7,170 bases of DNA, taken from Lysobacteraceae bacterium. Lineage in GTDB: Bacteria > Pseudomonadota > Gammaproteobacteria > Xanthomonadales > Xanthomonadaceae. Within the stretch, counting starts at the first letter, position 1; every line of letters begins with the position of its first letter. The stretch is from NCBI GenBank assembly GCA_027483745.1, contig JAIXTZ010000123.1:1-7170 (forward strand), in the 5' to 3' direction. Both the position numbers and the translations under genes were made by a program. Under the pieces are notes generated by a model, which was given only the letters and a program-made list of their open reading frames with translations, had not been told where the DNA came from and ran no database searches. Shown in pieces: positions 5,180 to 7,170 of this stretch.

Positions 5180-6148
5180 TCAGCGCTCCCTCAGCACCGC
5201 CAGCTGCTCGCGCCACTCGCCCAACACGCGCTCCCAATGCGTGCGGTCGGCGAACTGCGGGAAGGCGGCCGGGAAGGCCGGGTCCTCCCAGCGCCGGGCG
5301 ATCCACGCGTGGAAATGCACGATGCGCAGCGCGCGCAGGGCTTCGACCCGCGCCAGCTCGCCGCGATCGAACTCGCAGAAGCGCTCGTAGCCGGCCATCA
5401 GGTCGGTGAGCTGGATCTCGCGTCGACGCGGCTCGGCATCGAGCAGCATCCACAGGTCCTGCACCGCGGGCCCGGTGCGGGCGTCGTCGAAATCCACGAG
5501 GTGCGGGCGGTCGTCGCGCCAGAGCACGTTGCCCGGATGCAGGTCGCCATGGAGGCGCCGCTGAACGATGCCCTCGGCGTCGGCGACGCGCTCCTCCACC
5601 GCCTCGAGCAGGGCGCTGCCCACGTCCTCGAAGCTGTCGTGCAGCGCGGGTTCGATCCACGGGCCGTCGAGCAGGGTGTCCAGTGAGGCCCAGCCCAGGA
5701 TGTCGATCTCGAGCGATTCGCGGTGGTGGAACGGCATGCGCGCTCCGACGGCATGCAGGCGGCCCAGCGTTTCGCCCAAGGCCAGACGCACGTCCGCGCG
5801 GTCCATCTCCGGCGCGTGGCCGCCCTGCAGCGGGAACAGGGCGAAGCGCAACGTGCCGTGCGCGTGCAGCGTCTCGCCGGCGAAGGCCAGCGGTGGGACC
5901 ACCGACAGCCCCTCGTCGTGCAGCTCGCGCACGAAGGCATGCTCCTCGCGGATCTGCGCATCGCTCCAGCGCGCGGGCCGGTAGAACTTCGCGACCACCG
6001 GCGCCGAGTCCTCGAGGCCGACGCGCAGCACGCGGTTCTCGTAGCTGTTCAGCGCGAGCACCCGGCCATCGGCCTGCAGGCCCAGCGATTCGACGGCGTC
6101 GATCACCGCTTCCGGCGTCAGCGTCCGGAAGTCGGCGGGACTGGTCAC
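5180..6148 (-). CDS. srkA: Stress response Ser/Thr kinase SrkA (YihE/RdoA)
   Basis: A 322-residue cytoplasmic kinase, close to the E. coli SrkA length of 328. It belongs to the aminoglycoside phosphotransferase-like fold family; E. coli SrkA phosphorylates Ser/Thr and counters stress-induced cell death in envelope and oxidative stress. Visible family motifs are LNSYENRVLRVG (33-44, nucleotide loop), K54 in VVAKFYRPARW, catalytic loop LHGDLHPGN (199-207, D202 and N207), metal-binding VDFDDARTGPAVQDLWMLL (D219, D221), and AWIARRWEDPAFP near the end. All key residues are present. GTG 6148 overlaps the TGA of the upstream methyltransferase in a GTGA, with GGAG 5 nt before it, so translation is probably coupled. 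In E. coli srkA is followed by dsbA; here it is followed by the lipoprotein/effector pair. Confidence 0.95.
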   Translation of the reverse strand: MTSPADFRTLTPEAVIDAVESLGLQADGRVLALNSYENRVLRVGLEDSAPVVAKFYRPARWSDAQIREEHAFVRELHDEGLSVVPPLAFAGETLHAHGTLRFALFPLQGGHAPEMDRADVRLALGETLGRLHAVGARMPFHHRESLEIDILGWASLDTLLDGPWIEPALHDSFEDVGSALLEAVEERVADAEGIVQRRLHGDLHPGNVLWRDDRPHLVDFDDARTGPAVQDLWMLLDAEPRRREIQLTDLMAGYERFCEFDRGELARVEALRALRIVHFHAWIARRWEDPAFPAAFPQFADRTHWERVLGEWREQLAVLRER

Positions 6149-6750
6149 GCGCGCTCCAGCGCCGTGGCTTGGCCGCTCAAGGCCGGCGACAGCCAGCAGT
6201 GCTGACCGAGGAAGGTGAATCCCACGCGTTGCAGCGCACGGCGGTAGGCCTTGGCCGGGCGGGCGATGAAGCCGTCGAAGTCGCCCTGCACATCGTCGCC
6301 GACGGTGTCATCGGCGGTGTAGGTCTCGATGAAGGCCACGCCGCCGCAGAGCTCGGCGAGGCCGGGCAAGCCCGCTTTCATTTCGGCCTCGGGAACGTAG
6401 TGCAGCACGTCGGCGCAGACCAGCAAATCGACGGGCGGGCAGGGACGCAGCGCGGCGAGGTCACCGAAGCGTGCCCAATGCAGGTTGCGCGTGCGACCGA
6501 AGCGCCGCACCGCGTATTCGCTGCCGTCGAGGCCGAGATACTGCAGCCCCGGGCGCATCGCCTGCAGCGGCGCACGCCAATGGCCCTCGCCGCAGCCCAC
6601 GTCGAGCACCGTGCGCACGCGCCGTCCGAGGAAGACCTCCGCCGAAGCCACGGCCAGCGCGACGGTGCGCTCGAGCTGCGAGCGCGAGGCCTTGCTGCCA
6701 TCGGCCTGGCGATACCAGCGGTCGAAATAGGCGCGGTCGTAAGTCTTCAA
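6145..6750 (-). CDS. Class I SAM-dependent methyltransferase
   Basis: A 201-residue soluble protein with a Rossmann-type methyltransferase fold. Motif I is VLDVGCGEG (48-56), which binds S-adenosylmethionine. D75 in YLGLDGSEYAV ends strand 2 and should bind the SAM ribose. DLLVCADVLHYV (108-119) is motif IV. The acceptor substrate cannot be read from the sequence. The frame is open to GTG 6810, but I chose TTG 6750 because AGGGAG sits 6 nt before it and the protein then begins MKTYDRAYFDRWYR, a typical N-terminus for this group; the extra 20 residues (PYTAGPPRRERP region) look like leader sequence. The gene is first in an operon with srkA, overlapping it by 4 bp, and is divergent from the PadR regulator. 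Confidence 0.9.
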   Translation of the reverse strand: MKTYDRAYFDRWYRQADGSKASRSQLERTVALAVASAEVFLGRRVRTVLDVGCGEGHWRAPLQAMRPGLQYLGLDGSEYAVRRFGRTRNLHWARFGDLAALRPCPPVDLLVCADVLHYVPEAEMKAGLPGLAELCGGVAFIETYTADDTVGDDVQGDFDGFIARPAKAYRRALQRVGFTFLGQHCWLSPALSGQATALERA

Positions 6751-6756
6751 GGGGCG

Positions 6757-6762
6757 CTCCCT
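6757..6762 (-). promoter_or_regulatory. Ribosome binding site that fixes the methyltransferase TTG start
   Basis: AGGGAG on the minus strand, 6 nt before TTG 6750. It is a much better site than anything before the upstream GTG codons at 6810 and 6804. Confidence 0.65.
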
Positions 6763-6807
6763 GCGCGGCGGGCCGGCAGTGTAGGGCAGGGTGACTACCG
6801 GCACATC

Positions 6808-6849
6808 CACTAGAGCGGACTTAGCACTAGTGTGGCCTCAACAGTACTG
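6808..6849. promoter_or_regulatory. Three 8-bp palindrome-like elements at 17-bp spacing, candidate operator array
   Basis: CACTAGAG (6808-6815), CACTAGTG (6825-6832) and CAGTACTG (6842-6849) start exactly 17 bp apart. The second and third are perfect palindromes; the first differs from the second at one base. They fill the middle of the 109-bp gap between the divergent methyltransferase and PadR genes, and the last ends beside the PadR ribosome binding site. PadR proteins are dimers that often repress their own promoter, so self-regulation is a reasonable inference. No clear -35/-10 pair stands out on either strand. Confidence 0.45.
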
Positions 6850-6855
6850 AGGAGG
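6850..6855 (+). promoter_or_regulatory. Strong ribosome binding site of the padR gene
   Basis: AGGAGG is a perfect Shine-Dalgarno core, 4 nt before ATG 6860. It is the strongest site in the window and adjoins the third palindrome. Confidence 0.75.
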
Positions 6856-6859
6856 GGCC

Positions 6860-7170
6860 ATGACCGACCTCGACGCCCAACGCCGCAAGTTCGACAAGGA
6901 GCTCGCCACCGGCACGGTGGCCCTCGTGCTGCTGGCCATCCTCGGTCGCGACGGCGAGCCCATGTACGGCTACCAGATCGCCAAGCGCTTCGAGCAGGCC
7001 GACGAGGCCGCCTTGGCGGGCAAGCAGAGCACGCTGTACCCGGTGCTCCGCAACCTCGCCGCCGCCGGCCTGCTGGACAGCTGGATCGAGCCGTCCGACG
7101 CCGGCCCGCCGCGCCGCTACTACCGCATCACCGCCAATGGCCGCCTGGTGCTCGACCAGTGGGTGGCCAG
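6860..7170 (+). CDS. PadR-family transcriptional regulator, N-terminal part
   Basis: The first 103 residues of a regulator cut off by the window edge; the frame is open to the last base. It has the PadR winged-helix domain: ALVLLAILGRDGEPMYGYQI (helix 1 and the family GYxI motif), the recognition region KQSTLYPVLRNLAAAGLLDS, and the wing and following strand in GPPRRYYRITANGRLVLDQW. PadR proteins are usually dimeric repressors that respond to small molecules or stress and often control a downstream transporter or membrane protein gene, which would lie beyond the window. ATG 6860 is supported by the AGGAGG site. The palindromes just upstream are plausible sites for it. Confidence 0.93.
   Translation, partial: MTDLDAQRRKFDKELATGTVALVLLAILGRDGEPMYGYQIAKRFEQADEAALAGKQSTLYPVLRNLAAAGLLDSWIEPSDAGPPRRYYRITANGRLVLDQWVA

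Noticed and set aside
5683..6813. Plus-strand open frame opposite srkA and the methyltransferase
   Set aside because: It runs antisense through two genes with clear catalytic motifs and has no recognisable domain of its own.
1..7170. Search for tRNA genes, insertion sequences, integrase sites or a type IV secretion gene
   Set aside because: Nothing matching was seen. The gaps between genes are about 110 bases or less and no transposase or integrase motif appears in any frame.

Overview
This is GC-rich DNA with GTG and TTG starts and tightly packed genes. The gene content points to the Xanthomonadaceae/Lysobacteraceae (a Lysobacter- or Luteimonas-like gammaproteobacterium). The strongest clue is a protein with a C-terminal XVIPCD, the secretion signal of the Xanthomonadales antibacterial type IV secretion system. 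It is paired with a lipoprotein that looks like its immunity partner. Species cannot be settled from the sequence alone.

Layout from left to right. (1) 1-480, plus strand: the 3' end of urocanate hydratase (hutU, histidine degradation), converging on (2) a stand-alone receiver-domain response regulator (518-1063, minus). (3) 1153-1827, minus: a Bcp/PrxQ-type peroxiredoxin with a 73-residue C-terminal tail of ten KKAAPA repeats, like histone H1/AlgP tails. (4) 1899-2813, minus: an exported cyclophilin-type peptidyl-prolyl isomerase. (5) 2879-5120, minus: the candidate effector/immunity module, with the lipoprotein gene first and the XVIPCD effector gene overlapping its 3' end. (6) 5180-6750, minus: a translationally coupled pair, a small SAM methyltransferase followed by the SrkA/YihE stress kinase (GTGA overlap). 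(7) 6860-7170, plus: the start of a PadR-family regulator, divergent from the methyltransferase operon across a 109-bp region that holds three evenly spaced 8-bp elements. No gene-free stretch exceeds about 110 bases, and I saw no tRNA, rRNA, CRISPR array or transposase.

Most genes are housekeeping or stress-related: thiol peroxidase, folding catalyst, stress kinase, histidine catabolism. The effector/immunity module reads as an accessory insertion between the isomerase and srkA. By family logic the effector would be delivered through an X-T4SS encoded elsewhere, and the lipoprotein would protect the producer's own periplasm. No secretion apparatus is in the window.

The points most worth a second look are the effector N-terminal domain, whose activity I cannot assign; the peroxiredoxin with a DNA-binding-like tail; a pair of G9 tracts directly before the lipoprotein start codon; and inverted repeats in several of the short intergenic gaps.
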